Shown: positions 9,959-19,324, numbered from the stretch's first letter. The stretch: 64,000 nucleotides of DNA from Kiritimatiellia bacterium (GCA_028716365.1 JAQUPZ010000002.1:310001-374000); one strand, 5' to 3'. Translations and numbers: made by a program. Notes: generated by a model not told the origin, from the letters alone.

Positions 9959-10303
9959 ATGAATCACCTGTTTCTTGGAGCATCTATTCCATTCGCAGTT
10001 GCAGCCATTGTTTACCTCTGCAAAGGATTACGCGCATCCCTCCCCGGATTGATAATCACCCCCCTGATCATGTTTCTGACAATGACATGGGCAGTCGCTC
10101 CTGATTTACCAAGGTTGTTTGGAAATATTCAACTGTATAACAAGTTATTGCTTGATCCACGATGCAACATATTCTTCTGGCATTATAGCATAGACAATAT
10201 TGAAAAAGCCTCAGCCTGGTATCCCTCCTTTTTCGTCATTGTCTTGGTATTACTGCTGTTTGTGGCCGCACGGGAACTCATGCTGGCAGAAAGGGAAAGC
10301 TAA
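9959..10303 (+). CDS. Small membrane protein of unknown function
   Basis: A 114-residue protein with three hydrophobic segments: about residues 4-18 (LGASIPFAVAAIVYL), 27-46 (LPGLIITPLIMFLTMTWAVA) and a C-terminal one (SFFVIVLVLLLFVAARELM). I recognise no family. It begins 9 bases after the O-antigen-ligase-like gene and its stop abuts the next start (TAAATG), so it is almost certainly cotranscribed with both and probably works at the same membrane site. Confidence 0.75.
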   Translation: MNHLFLGASIPFAVAAIVYLCKGLRASLPGLIITPLIMFLTMTWAVAPDLPRLFGNIQLYNKLLLDPRCNIFFWHYSIDNIEKASAWYPSFFVIVLVLLLFVAARELMLAERES

Positions 10304-10663
10304 ATGGCAGACTCGACTTTGCATTTTGCGTTGGGATTGGCGGTTGGAACCTGCGCCCTTATCCCATCGCTGATAAAAAAAATACGATCTGAAGAAAAAA
10401 CATCACAAGCAGTTAATAAACTCATCATCACATCTTATGGCCTTGCCCTTTTTGCCATTACGCCAAATCTCCTGCGTCATTCGGGCATTCCGGATTTTTT
10501 CTGTAGTGGATGGTGGATGAACCTTTTCCTGTTTCACCCGCTGTTAGACAAAATAAAACCGGGAGGCGCGCTGATGGGTGAGTTGTTGATAGTACTATTC
10601 TTCGTAATGCACTATTCGATAATACTGGCGTGCCTTTTAAAAGCCAGGTCCCGCAGCAATTAA
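10304..10663 (+). CDS. Small membrane protein of unknown function
   Basis: A 119-residue protein with hydrophobic segments near residues 5-23 (LHFALGLAVGTCALIPSLI), 42-56 (IITSYGLALFAITPN) and 90-113 (LMGELLIVLFFVMHYSIILACLL), and a basic C-terminus. No family recognised. Its ATG directly follows the stop of the previous gene. It ends the plus-strand operon; the convergent waaA stop is 9 bases away. Confidence 0.75.
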   Translation: MADSTLHFALGLAVGTCALIPSLIKKIRSEEKTSQAVNKLIITSYGLALFAITPNLLRHSGIPDFFCSGWWMNLFLFHPLLDKIKPGGALMGELLIVLFFVMHYSIILACLLKARSRSN

Positions 10664-10672
10664 AGTACCACC

Positions 10673-11986
10673 CTATTCCACTGGCTGGATGATTTTCAGG
10701 ATAAGTTCAGCACTCCTGCCTGCAACCCCGCGTTTATCGTTTACTAGAGAACCTGCTCTCCGGCCAAACGATTGCCGCATTGAAGAATCGGAAAGCAGCG
10801 AACGGAATGTCTCTTCCAAACCACCTGCATCCTTAACCTGTATTATTGCGCCAGCTTGAAGAAAATCAGTAACAACAGCGGCAAAATTCTCCATGTTCGG
10901 ACCGACAACAATTGGTTTTGCATACAGCGCAGGCTCGATAACATTCTGGCCACCATGCTGGGTCAGGCTTTTGCCTACAAAAATGATCGAAGCACACGCG
11001 TAGAAATTCTTCAACTCTCCTGTAGTGTTTACCAGCAGGACATCTGGAGAAACCGGCTTTTTCAATATTGGTCCGCCCAGATCAGTACGCCTGATATAAG
11101 AAAGTCCACTGCGCATGATTTCACCTTCAACTTCCGTACTTCGCTCGGCATGTCGTGGAACTAGTACAAGTTTTAAATTACCAAATAAACCTTTCAATCT
11201 TTTATAAATATCCAGAAGAACGGCTTCCTCACCCGGCCAGGTCGATCCCCCGGTTATTATAAGATCGGTTGCAGTCATACCTATAACACGAAGGACTTCC
11301 CTTGCCTTTTCTTCTCCATCTGGATCGAACTGGGCAACGTCATACTTCGCAGTTCCCATAACTTTGATTTTTGATTCGGCGGCGCCAAGTTCCACAAGCA
11401 TGGACTTGTCAGTATCACTTTGGACAAGAAACAAGTTGATACATTCAAGTATTCTTTTGAAAAACACGCGAAGCAGTCTATACCCCCTGTAGGACGACGT
11501 TGAAATCCGGCCATTTATCATTGCAACAGGGATCCCACACGACCTCGCATACCTGATAATATTCGGCCATAACTCACTTTCAGTCAGTATTAAAGCCTGC
11601 GGGTTGATTACTTTAAGTACGCGTTTGACAACAAACGGAAAGTCTGAGGGGAAATAGAGTAATACATCTTTCAGATTCAGCCTGTTCTCGGCAATCCGGT
11701 AACCGGTTGAAGTTGTTGTTGTGAGAACAAAACTCATGTCCGGCGCAATGGCCCTCATTTCTTCAACGAATTTCAATGCAACAAAGACCTCACCGACACT
11801 CACGGCATGTACCCATACACGCCTTCTCTCCTCCAGGCGTTTAAGAATATCCGGACTGTATACAGCGAGTCGCTGAAGAAAATGTTTCCTGTAACCACCT
11901 CTCCTCCACATTCGCATTAGAAAACGCGGGAGCATCAGAAGAAAGCCAACAGTAAAAAGGATATTATATATAAACCACAGCATCAA
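10673..11986 (-). CDS. waaA: 3-deoxy-D-manno-octulosonic acid (Kdo) transferase
   Basis: GT30 glycosyltransferase that adds Kdo to lipid A precursor at the cytoplasmic face of the inner membrane, showing that this organism makes LPS-type lipid. The 437-residue length is normal. An N-terminal membrane anchor (LWFIYNILFTVGFLLMLPRF) is followed by the family signature WVHAVSVGEVFVALKFVEE, a TTTTSTGYRIAE stretch, LILTESELWPNII and AMINGRISTSSYRGYR. The C-terminal nucleotide-sugar half has ITGGSTWPGEEAVLL, LVPRHAERSTEVE, FVGKSLTQHGGQNVIEPA and GPNMENFAAVV. Its start is 6 bases after the xerC stop, so it ends the dprA-topA-xerC-waaA minus-strand run. Confidence 0.95.
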   Translation of the reverse strand: MMLWFIYNILFTVGFLLMLPRFLMRMWRRGGYRKHFLQRLAVYSPDILKRLEERRRVWVHAVSVGEVFVALKFVEEMRAIAPDMSFVLTTTTSTGYRIAENRLNLKDVLLYFPSDFPFVVKRVLKVINPQALILTESELWPNIIRYARSCGIPVAMINGRISTSSYRGYRLLRVFFKRILECINLFLVQSDTDKSMLVELGAAESKIKVMGTAKYDVAQFDPDGEEKAREVLRVIGMTATDLIITGGSTWPGEEAVLLDIYKRLKGLFGNLKLVLVPRHAERSTEVEGEIMRSGLSYIRRTDLGGPILKKPVSPDVLLVNTTGELKNFYACASIIFVGKSLTQHGGQNVIEPALYAKPIVVGPNMENFAAVVTDFLQAGAIIQVKDAGGLEETFRSLLSDSSMRQSFGRRAGSLVNDKRGVAGRSAELILKIIQPVE

Positions 11987-11992
11987 TTTCTC

Positions 11993-12970
11993 CTACGCCC
12001 TGGGATGGGCGTCTTCATAAACCTTCCTGAGCCGGTCAATCGTTATGTGCGTATATATCTGGGTCGTTGAAAGACTCGCATGCCCGAGCAATTCCTGAAC
12101 ACTCCGCAGATCGGCGCCGGCATCAAGCATATGCGTCGCGAAAGAATGTCTTAAAGCATGGGGCGAAAGACCTGGATTAAGACCAGCCGCCACAATATAT
12201 CTTTTCATTATTCGTTCGATCGATCTTGTCGTAAGAGCATTTCTCCTCACATTCAGGAAAACAGGCCTTGACTTGCCTTTCTGCGGCCATAATTCATTCG
12301 CTTTTTTCAAGAGCGCTGAAAGCGCCCGGCCGGCAGGCCCTCCAAATGGCGTTAAACGTTCTTTCTTGCCCTTGCCGCGTAGTTTTAACACGCCAGATAG
12401 GACATCTACATCGCCCTCGTTAAGGCCTGCAAGCTCGCTCACTCTTGCCCCAGTACTATACAGTGTTTCAAGAATTGCCGTGTCCCTTAAAACGACATAT
12501 TCATCAAATCCCGATGGTACAGAATCCTGATTTCGCCCTGCCGCCTTTTTAGCAAGTTTGGAAGGCATTTCCATTAACCTGCCGATTTCATCTACCGAAA
12601 GAATTTCCGGCAGTTTCCTGCTTCGCTTTGGTCCACGTAACCCGCCGAACGGATTGGTCTCCGTATATCCTTCACGTACCAGGAATCGGTAAAAAGATCG
12701 CAAGCTCGCCAGTTTCCTGCCCGTTGTCGTGGCTTCACTTCCACGTTTCTGGAATTCCACAAGAAATTTTCTGGCGGCGAAAACATCAACATCGTCCCAC
12801 TGGAATTTTTCAACCGGTTTGCCTGTACCGACAAACCCGACGAATTGCCCGATATCAAGGAGGTAGTTGGTTACAGTGTGAGGTGAAGCATTTCTCTCGT
12901 TTTCAAGATACTTGATGAAATGACTTACGCAACTGTTCTTCCGTATTTCGCCGATATTCGCGGTTGACAT
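11993..12970 (-). CDS. xerC: Tyrosine recombinase, XerC/XerD type
   Basis: Site-specific recombinase that resolves chromosome dimers at dif. The open frame begins at 13003, but I start at 12970 (MSTANIGEIRKNSCVSHFI) because GAGGTG lies 7 bases before it and this removes an overlap with topA. The 325-residue product has an N-terminal SAM-like core-binding domain (FIKYLENERNASPHTVTNYL) and a C-terminal catalytic domain with the R-H-R-H-Y set: GARVSELAGL, LSPHALRHSFATHMLDAG, LRSVQELLGHASLSTTQIYTH. It could equally be XerD. The placement downstream of topA, far from mobile-element genes, argues for the housekeeping enzyme rather than an integrase. Confidence 0.9.
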   Translation of the reverse strand: MSTANIGEIRKNSCVSHFIKYLENERNASPHTVTNYLLDIGQFVGFVGTGKPVEKFQWDDVDVFAARKFLVEFQKRGSEATTTGRKLASLRSFYRFLVREGYTETNPFGGLRGPKRSRKLPEILSVDEIGRLMEMPSKLAKKAAGRNQDSVPSGFDEYVVLRDTAILETLYSTGARVSELAGLNEGDVDVLSGVLKLRGKGKKERLTPFGGPAGRALSALLKKANELWPQKGKSRPVFLNVRRNALTTRSIERIMKRYIVAAGLNPGLSPHALRHSFATHMLDAGADLRSVQELLGHASLSTTQIYTHITIDRLRKVYEDAHPRA

Positions 12971-12980
12971 CGAAAACACC

Positions 12981-15476
12981 TCAAGACTGGACAGGTACAT
13001 CAAGTACCGGCACCGGCTCCTTCACCTGATCCAGGTATTTCCCATACATTTTTTTCAAGGCAGCTTTCTGCCTGATAGAAAGAAATTTCTTCCTCGCATA
13101 ATGTTGCGACAGCGACATATAGAACAACTTATCATCGAACACCCTCCTGCCCCTGGTAACCGGGGACTTCCATGTTTCTACAGAAGATAATGCTCTCAGT
13201 ATCTGCCCGCATTCCGGGTCTGCCTGTTGTTGCTCAGATTCCCCCATTTCAAGCGTCCCCTTGAGTGATTCGAAATTTTCTATCTGCGCAGCATGCGACA
13301 TGACGATCCTGTTCAAAGCATTAACCTGCCTGTCGCTCAGCCTGCGTCCGGTACTGGCCTGCGAATGGAGCGACTCGACAAATTTCTTTGCTGATTCATC
13401 CAGATCAAGGCCCATAAGGACTTGCAGTTTCTTCAACGTTGATTCCCGCGGAGGCTGGGTCTCCGGTGCCGTCAGCATTTCAGCCTGACCGACATTGGAA
13501 AGCACCTTCTCCAAATCAGGGATTTGTTCCTTATAACGACATGCTATCCTTACCAACGCCGTCAGTTGTCGCGCAGATATCTCTCTGCCACCTTCCTCCA
13601 GCTGTTTTCGCACTGAATCAACGAAAGCCTTATCGCTATATGTTCGCTTCCCCCTCTTTACCTCCGGAGCCCACTCAGTAATATTCGGCATGACAGCAAG
13701 TACCTGGCCGACAATCTGCTGATCTGCCGGCGGATCTTTGACCTTAAGCATCCAAACTTCAAACTGCCTGTAAAAGTCACCGAGCATTCCCGTCCACTCG
13801 ACGGTTCCCTCCTCAATCTTGTCCAGCGATTTTTCCATCAACGCCGTAAACTCAACGTTGAAAAGTTCCCCAAGGTTAGTAACCAGCAGATCATTGACGC
13901 TTATGCCCAGTTCGGTTGGAGAAAGGCTCCGTTTTTCGCGGATTACATATTTTCGATTATGAAGTGTTGAAATAATAGATGCATAAGTGCTGGGTCGTCC
14001 CACGCCATCTTCCTCAAGCGCTTTTATAAGAGAAGCTTCACTATAACGAGGCGGCGGCTGGGTCTCTTTCCTATCCATGAGCCATTCCAGGCATTCAAGA
14101 GTCTCTCCTTCAACAAGAGGAGGAAGATGATCAAGATCTTCATCACCTTCGCCGTTCTGCTTTTCCACCTGTTTTTCAATATCCGTACCTGTAACCTTCA
14201 TGTAACCTGGAAATTTTATTTGCGAAGCAGATGCATGAAAAACATAAGTTGTCTTTTTCTCTCCATACGGCAAAGCTTCAACCTTGACCGTCTTCTGATC
14301 AATTCTCGCAGGCACCATCTGGCTGGCAACAAACCTCTGCCATATCAACCTGTAAAGTTTCAATTCAGCGGGATCCAGTCTGTGTGCAAGACTGTCCGGT
14401 GTATACATAACATTCGTCGGCCTGATGGCTTCATGGGCCTCCTGCGCACTTCCGCGACTTTTGAAATAGTTCGGTTTCTCAGGAAGATATTCGGCCCCAA
14501 AAGTCTGCCCAATAAAAGATCGGCAAGATTGCAGCGCATCCTGTGCAATAAAGAAGGAATCCGTTCGCATGTAGGTTATCAACCCAACCGGTCCATCACC
14601 AAGGTCGACACCTTCATAAAGTTTCTGGGCTATGCTCATGGTCCTCTTGGGTTCAAAACCGAAATTGCTGGAGGCCGCCTGCTGCAGACTGCTGGTAATG
14701 AAAGGAGGACCGGAGCGTTTCGAAACTTCTTTGACCGCTATTTCCGCAACTTTCAGAGACCTTCCATCGAGGTCCTTTTTAATATTTTCAGCATGTTCCC
14801 CACTGCGAACATCAGCCTTCTCTCCATCAATTTTGACAAGTTTGATTCTGAAAGGGTCAAGTGGTTCAACTAGCTTTTTTACTTTTGCACCCAGCAGCCA
14901 GTATTCCTCTGGTATAAATTTTTTTATTTCCTGTTCCCGTTCACAAACCAGTCTGAGCGCTACAGATTGTACCCTGCCGGCACTCAGTCCCCTCCTGATA
15001 CGCCTCCAAAGAACAGGACTGACCATGTAACCGACAATTCTGTCCAGAATACGCCGTGCTTGCTGGGCATCAACACGCTTGAGATCAATCTCGCCAGGAT
15101 GTTCAAATGCCTTTCTGACTGCAACAGGTGTTATTTCATTATACTGGACACGAAGGAATTGTTTGCTGTTCTTTCCGTCATCAAGAATTGTCTTCAGATG
15201 CCAGGCAATCGCCTCACCCTCGCGATCCGGGTCAGGCGCAAGATATATGCAATCACATTTGGCCGCGGTTTTCTTCAGTTCATCAATGACCTTCTGCCTG
15301 CTTTTCACAAGTACATACTTCGGCCTGAACGAATCCTTTATATCCACACCAAGGTTTTTAATGGGCAGATCACGTATATGCCCCATGGATGACTTTACGA
15401 CAAAATCCTTGCCGAGTATCTTGTTAATTGTCTTTGCCTTGGCAGGTGATTCTACAATTACCATCTTAGTTGCCAT
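12981..15476 (-). CDS. topA: DNA topoisomerase I (type IA) with non-zinc repeat C-terminus
   Basis: Relaxes negative supercoils. The N-terminal TOPRIM domain is clear (KMVIVESPAKAKTINKILG, SSMGHIRDLP, DPDREGEAIAWHL), and the catalytic tyrosine is in GLITYMRTDS (about residue 302). PPRYSEASLIKALEEDGVGR and GRPSTYASIISTL mark the central domains. After about residue 590 the usual four-Cys zinc modules are absent. Instead there are three related helical segments, starting RGKRTYSDKAFVDSVRKQLE, LDESAKKFVESLHSQAS and RGRRVFDDKLFYMSLSQHYA, each followed by an 'R..ALxRI...Y..QI'-like half. The start at 15476 overlaps the 3' end of dprA by 11 bases, indicating coupling; the ATG at 15479 is an alternative. 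Confidence 0.93.
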   Translation of the reverse strand: MATKMVIVESPAKAKTINKILGKDFVVKSSMGHIRDLPIKNLGVDIKDSFRPKYVLVKSRQKVIDELKKTAAKCDCIYLAPDPDREGEAIAWHLKTILDDGKNSKQFLRVQYNEITPVAVRKAFEHPGEIDLKRVDAQQARRILDRIVGYMVSPVLWRRIRRGLSAGRVQSVALRLVCEREQEIKKFIPEEYWLLGAKVKKLVEPLDPFRIKLVKIDGEKADVRSGEHAENIKKDLDGRSLKVAEIAVKEVSKRSGPPFITSSLQQAASSNFGFEPKRTMSIAQKLYEGVDLGDGPVGLITYMRTDSFFIAQDALQSCRSFIGQTFGAEYLPEKPNYFKSRGSAQEAHEAIRPTNVMYTPDSLAHRLDPAELKLYRLIWQRFVASQMVPARIDQKTVKVEALPYGEKKTTYVFHASASQIKFPGYMKVTGTDIEKQVEKQNGEGDEDLDHLPPLVEGETLECLEWLMDRKETQPPPRYSEASLIKALEEDGVGRPSTYASIISTLHNRKYVIREKRSLSPTELGISVNDLLVTNLGELFNVEFTALMEKSLDKIEEGTVEWTGMLGDFYRQFEVWMLKVKDPPADQQIVGQVLAVMPNITEWAPEVKRGKRTYSDKAFVDSVRKQLEEGGREISARQLTALVRIACRYKEQIPDLEKVLSNVGQAEMLTAPETQPPRESTLKKLQVLMGLDLDESAKKFVESLHSQASTGRRLSDRQVNALNRIVMSHAAQIENFESLKGTLEMGESEQQQADPECGQILRALSSVETWKSPVTRGRRVFDDKLFYMSLSQHYARKKFLSIRQKAALKKMYGKYLDQVKEPVPVLDVPVQS

Positions 15477-16584
15477 CATTTACCCCCTGATTAATACGCT
15501 CCACAATTCTTCCCGGCTGCATGCGGATCATTTTCTTCATTTCAAGACCTATCAGAAGTGAATTCACGGTTGCGGGTTTTAATCCTGACACACGGATCAA
15601 ACTGTCAACATCCTGTTCCCCGTCGTCCAGGAACCCAACCAAGTTAACCTCTTCCGAGGACAAACTCGGCATGGGCCTGCATTGCACCGCAGATCTCGCA
15701 GTACCGGCAGGAATCAAAAATTCAAACTCATTCATCACATCCTGAGCGTCTGTAACGAGTCGTGCGCCGCTCTTGATTAATTTGTGAGTTCCAACAGAAA
15801 CTGGAGAATCAATACGTCCTGGTACGGCAAATACCGTTCGTCCCTGTTCAAGAGCCTGATTGACGGTTATAAGTGCCCCGCTTTTCATTCCGGCTTCCAC
15901 AACAATAACGCCCTTCGACATGCCGCTCACAATCCTGTTACGAATCGGAAAGGTTGTCTTATCCGGCTTTTTCCCAAACGGAAACTCTGAAATTACGGCA
16001 CCATGTTCAGCTATATCCTTCGCAAGTTCCTTATTCGATGCCGGATATAAACAATCCAGCCCGCTCCCGATAACCGCAATGGTTCGCCCCTTTGCTTTTA
16101 CTGCCGCCCGGTGGGCAACAGTATCAATCCCCTCTGCCAAGCCGCTTACAACAGTAAAACCAGCCCCGGCAAGCTGAGAAGCAAGCTTTTCCGCACACTG
16201 CAGGCCATAATGAGTTGGATGCCGCGTTCCTACTATAGCTATGGAATGTGCATCACGGCTTTCCAATGTACCGCACACATAAAGCGCAAGCGGTGGATCA
16301 TGAATTTCAAGGAGTTGTTTCGGATATTCTGCATCTATCTGTGTCACCATATGAACACCATCAGCGGCCGCCCTGTCCTGTTCGTTCTGCCAGTCAATCT
16401 TATCTCTTTGATCAAGAATTGACCCGGCACATTCAGGCCCCACCCCTTTGACCTGCATCAACGATTCTTTACCGGCGTCAAAGATTGCCACAGCAGAACC
16501 AAGCACAGAAACCATGGCTCGTACGCTGACCGGACCAACCTTTTCCATCATATTCAGGGCAATATATGCTTCTCGTTCATTCAT
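15466..16584 (-). CDS. dprA: DNA-processing protein DprA (Smf)
   Basis: Binds incoming single-stranded DNA and loads RecA during natural transformation. The 372-residue protein has an N-terminal SAM-like helical part (AYIALNMMEKVGPVSVRAMV), the extended Rossmann core (SIAIVGTRHPTHYGLQCAEK, GFTVVSGLAEGIDTVAHRAA, IAVIGSGLDCLYPASNKELA, ISEFPFGKKPDKTTFPIRNR, VFAVPGRIDSPVSVGTHKLI) and a C-terminal winged-helix segment (LDDGEQDVDSLIRVSGLKPA). It heads the minus-strand run dprA-topA-xerC-waaA; dprA-topA adjacency is common in bacteria. Confidence 0.95.
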   Translation of the reverse strand: MNEREAYIALNMMEKVGPVSVRAMVSVLGSAVAIFDAGKESLMQVKGVGPECAGSILDQRDKIDWQNEQDRAAADGVHMVTQIDAEYPKQLLEIHDPPLALYVCGTLESRDAHSIAIVGTRHPTHYGLQCAEKLASQLAGAGFTVVSGLAEGIDTVAHRAAVKAKGRTIAVIGSGLDCLYPASNKELAKDIAEHGAVISEFPFGKKPDKTTFPIRNRIVSGMSKGVIVVEAGMKSGALITVNQALEQGRTVFAVPGRIDSPVSVGTHKLIKSGARLVTDAQDVMNEFEFLIPAGTARSAVQCRPMPSLSSEEVNLVGFLDDGEQDVDSLIRVSGLKPATVNSLLIGLEMKKMIRMQPGRIVERINQGVNDGN

Positions 16585-16774
16585 TGCAAAATCGAGACCA
16601 AACCGAAAACGTCGAGCTAACTATCAAACTTTTTTGATTTTGGCAAGAAGTCTGTCTAAACACGTCGAAATATTTTGTTTATCAAGATTTATCTTTTCTC
16701 AATAATAAAACGCCTGTTATTCTCTAAAGAACATATATGTAGTACAAAACTTGATCCTGTATTCTCAAATAAAA

Positions 16775-18061
16775 ATGACATTCGTCGTTAATAATCATCC
16801 AAGCAAAATTTTCACAAAATTATTAATACTCATTTTTCTGATTTTGTCAGAAAGGTTTACCATGTTATCCGCCGAAGACTTTCACGATCCAATTGATGCA
16901 TCAACCCTGCGGGGCAAGGTCCTTTGCGGGTATCAAGGTTGGTTTAGATGCTTTGACGACGGTGAAAATGCCGGCTGGGTCCACTGGAGCCGCGACTCCA
17001 GACAAATTACTCCGGAAACCCTGACATTTGATATGTGGCCTGACATGACGGAATATAGCCAGGAAGAGCGATACCCCGTCCCTGGGTTCACTAATCCCGA
17101 CGGAAATCCGGCAACATTATTTTCTTCAGCAAACCAGAGAACCGTTCTGCGTCACTTTGAGTGGATGAAACAATACGGTATTCATGGTGTCTGGTTACAG
17201 CATTTTGTCGTAGATCTTCCAGGCGCACCCATTGAGAAGAGACACACATCCAGGATGAAGGTACTTCAGAACGTACGCGATGCTGCTCAAAAGACCGGCA
17301 GAATCTGGGCGCTTGCTTTTGATATGGCAGGTATGCCGTCAGAACAGATTTTTGATCTTATGACAGCGGAATGGAAACGGCTTGTTGACACTGGAATTAC
17401 AAATGACACGCGTTACCTTCATCATAACGGGAAACCCGTTCTAATGGTCTGGGGATTCTATAACGGGCAAAACATTACACCAGGTATTGCTAATCGTATA
17501 ATTGATTTTTTCAAGAATGATCCGAAATACAGCGTATTCCTTGTCGGTGGATGCGAATGGTGGTGGCGGACAGAAAAAGATCAGGCATGGGCGAAATTAT
17601 TCCGCCGTTTTGATGTAATCTCCCCATGGAATGTTGGCAATTGTTCTGTCGATGTAAAGGGAACAAAATGGGCTCCCACCGACTATTGGAAAGAAGATAT
17701 GGAAGAAGCACGCCGTGCCGGGATGCTTTACCTGCCCGTAATTTATCCGGGATTCAGCTGGGATAATCTGAAAAAACTTCCGCCGGGACAATCGAACATA
17801 TCCCGGCAAGGCGGCAGGTTCATGTGGAAGCAGTTTTATGCTGCCGCAGAACTTGGCGCAGACATGGCTTACGTGGCAATGTTCGATGAAGTCGACGAAG
17901 GTACAGCAATTTTCAAAGTATGCAATACTCCACCAACACAGGCCCAGTTCGTGACCTATGAAGGACTGAAATCAGACTGGTATCTCTGGCTCACAGGTGA
18001 AGGAACCAGGATGATTCTTGGAAAACAGGGAAAATATTCCGACATGCCTACTCGCCAATAA
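16775..18061 (+). CDS. Secreted GH71/99-like glycoside hydrolase family protein
   Basis: Resembles the proteins annotated as glycoside hydrolase family 71/99-like, (beta/alpha)8 enzymes acting on alpha-linked polysaccharides; the substrate is unknown. Recognisable family blocks are LRGKVLCGYQGWFRCFDDG, WVHWSRDSRQITPETLTFDM, LRHFEWMKQYGIHGVWLQHF, YLHHNGKPVLMVWGFY and ADMAYVAMFDEVDEGTAIF. From the ATG at 16775 the N-terminus is a signal peptide (KIFTKLLILIFLILSERF), giving 428 residues. A better ribosome site (GAAAGG) precedes the in-frame ATG at 16862, which would give a protein without the signal. I favour the secreted form because family members are usually exported. The gene stands alone between dprA (divergent) and a small secreted protein gene. 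Confidence 0.8.
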   Translation: MTFVVNNHPSKIFTKLLILIFLILSERFTMLSAEDFHDPIDASTLRGKVLCGYQGWFRCFDDGENAGWVHWSRDSRQITPETLTFDMWPDMTEYSQEERYPVPGFTNPDGNPATLFSSANQRTVLRHFEWMKQYGIHGVWLQHFVVDLPGAPIEKRHTSRMKVLQNVRDAAQKTGRIWALAFDMAGMPSEQIFDLMTAEWKRLVDTGITNDTRYLHHNGKPVLMVWGFYNGQNITPGIANRIIDFFKNDPKYSVFLVGGCEWWWRTEKDQAWAKLFRRFDVISPWNVGNCSVDVKGTKWAPTDYWKEDMEEARRAGMLYLPVIYPGFSWDNLKKLPPGQSNISRQGGRFMWKQFYAAAELGADMAYVAMFDEVDEGTAIFKVCNTPPTQAQFVTYEGLKSDWYLWLTGEGTRMILGKQGKYSDMPTRQ

Positions 18062-18160
18062 CGAAACAATACCGTAATCCCTTATTAATTCCTTTACTTC
18101 CTGCTCTTCGTAGTGAAAATTACATTTGTTTTGAAAATAAGTGGTGTTGAGTTTTAAGAC

Positions 18161-18499
18161 ATGATTACGAAAATATTTTTGAGCCTGTTATTGGTATTTA
18201 CAATTGTATCCGGCATGTCCTGTACCACCAGCCCCTCGGATGACAGGGACCTGATGGCATGTGTAAATATACTCCGTCAAATAGAAACAGCCAAACGAAC
18301 CATGGCAATGGGTCATTCGCTGGAAAATGGCGAATTGCTCACGCCGGAACAGGTTGAATCACTGAGCACCTTTATGACAGGCGGCAAGTGGTCTGCACAC
18401 CAATGCCCTTCCGGTGGCAGGTATACCGTTGGTCGAATCGGGCAACCACCATCCTGCAGTATACACGGCAATTCAAAAGATATTCATATTTATTACTGA
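18161..18499 (+). CDS. Small exported protein, possible lipoprotein, pseudopilin-like C-terminus
   Basis: A 112-residue product with an N-terminal signal (ITKIFLSLLLVFTIVSGMSC). The Cys at about residue 21 could be lipidated, but the preceding GMS is a poor lipobox. The C-terminus (HQCPSGGRYTVGRIGQPPSC followed by SIHG) recalls the tails of pseudopilin-like proteins in PVC bacteria, in which CP.GG.Y.....G..P.CS.HG recurs. The function is unknown. The next gene (MTA phosphorylase) starts 15 bases after the stop. Confidence 0.65.
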   Translation: MITKIFLSLLLVFTIVSGMSCTTSPSDDRDLMACVNILRQIETAKRTMAMGHSLENGELLTPEQVESLSTFMTGGKWSAHQCPSGGRYTVGRIGQPPSCSIHGNSKDIHIYY

Positions 18500-18513
18500 A
18501 AAGGGGATTTGTG

Positions 18514-19266
18514 ATGACGAAAATCGGAATTATCGGTGGATCGGGACTCGATGACCCAAAACTGATAAAGAATGCAAAATCGATTTCCGTAAGCACGCCT
18601 TTCGGCGATCCAACTTCCCCCTTGACCATCGGCTCTATTGGAGAGAAAGAAGTCGTAATCCTGGCACGACACGGCAAACAACACACCTTCCCCCCAACCC
18701 TGGTAAATTACAGGGCAAACATCCATGCCCTTAAAAGTCAGAACTGTACCCATATTCTGGCTACAACAGCCTGCGGCTCATTGCGAAATGAAATCAAACG
18801 CGGAGACCTGGTCATTCTCGATCAATTCATCGATTTCACACGATTCCGGCCTATTACCTTTTTCGAGAAATTCGAACCCGGTGCAGAGAATGCCAAACAT
18901 ACGCCCATGGCTGATCCATTTTCGGATTTTCTCCGGCTGAAACTTATTGTATCTGCCAAAGAACTCAAACTTCCTTTTCACGAACGCGGGACAGTCATCA
19001 CAATCGAAGGTCCCCGCTTCTCAACACGGGCCGAATCCCGCATGTTTCAACTCTGGGGCGCGGACGTGGTCAACATGTCCGTGGCGCCGGAAGCCATTCT
19101 GGCAAATGAGGCAGGAATTCCTTACGCAGCAGTCGCCATGTCAACGGACTATGATTGCTGGAAAACTGACGAAGCGCCGGTTGAATGGGCAGAGATCCTC
19201 CATATTTTCGGAAGGAATGTCGAAAATGTCACAAAACTGCTCTTAAAGACAATCCAGGAAATTTAA
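18514..19266 (+). CDS. mtnP: S-methyl-5'-thioadenosine phosphorylase (purine nucleoside phosphorylase family)
   Basis: Cleaves methylthioadenosine with phosphate to adenine and methylthioribose-1-phosphate in methionine salvage. The open frame begins at 18388, but the family N-terminus (MTKIGIIGGSGLDD) starts at 18514, with AAGGGG upstream; GTG at 18511 is also possible. Family signs are ILARHGKQHTFPPTLVNYRA, ILATTACGSLRNEIKRGDLV, TIEGPRFSTRAESRMFQLWG and VNMSVAPEAILANEAGIPYA, then MSTDYDCW. Length is 250 residues against the usual 260-290. A related inosine/guanosine phosphorylase role cannot be excluded from sequence alone. Confidence 0.9.
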   Translation: MTKIGIIGGSGLDDPKLIKNAKSISVSTPFGDPTSPLTIGSIGEKEVVILARHGKQHTFPPTLVNYRANIHALKSQNCTHILATTACGSLRNEIKRGDLVILDQFIDFTRFRPITFFEKFEPGAENAKHTPMADPFSDFLRLKLIVSAKELKLPFHERGTVITIEGPRFSTRAESRMFQLWGADVVNMSVAPEAILANEAGIPYAAVAMSTDYDCWKTDEAPVEWAEILHIFGRNVENVTKLLLKTIQEI

Positions 19267-19324
19267 ACACTTATTCGACACTGGCAGTTTTGGGCGTGGA
19301 TAATTTTCCAAAATTTAAATCCAT

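Noticed and set aside
10630..10660. Hairpin CTGGC...GCCAG at the end of the small membrane protein gene as a terminator
   Set aside because: The stem is short, lies inside the coding region and has no T-run.
11993..12970. XerC-like gene as a phage or island integrase
   Set aside because: It lies in a housekeeping run (dprA, topA, waaA) with no attachment repeats, tRNA or phage genes beside it.
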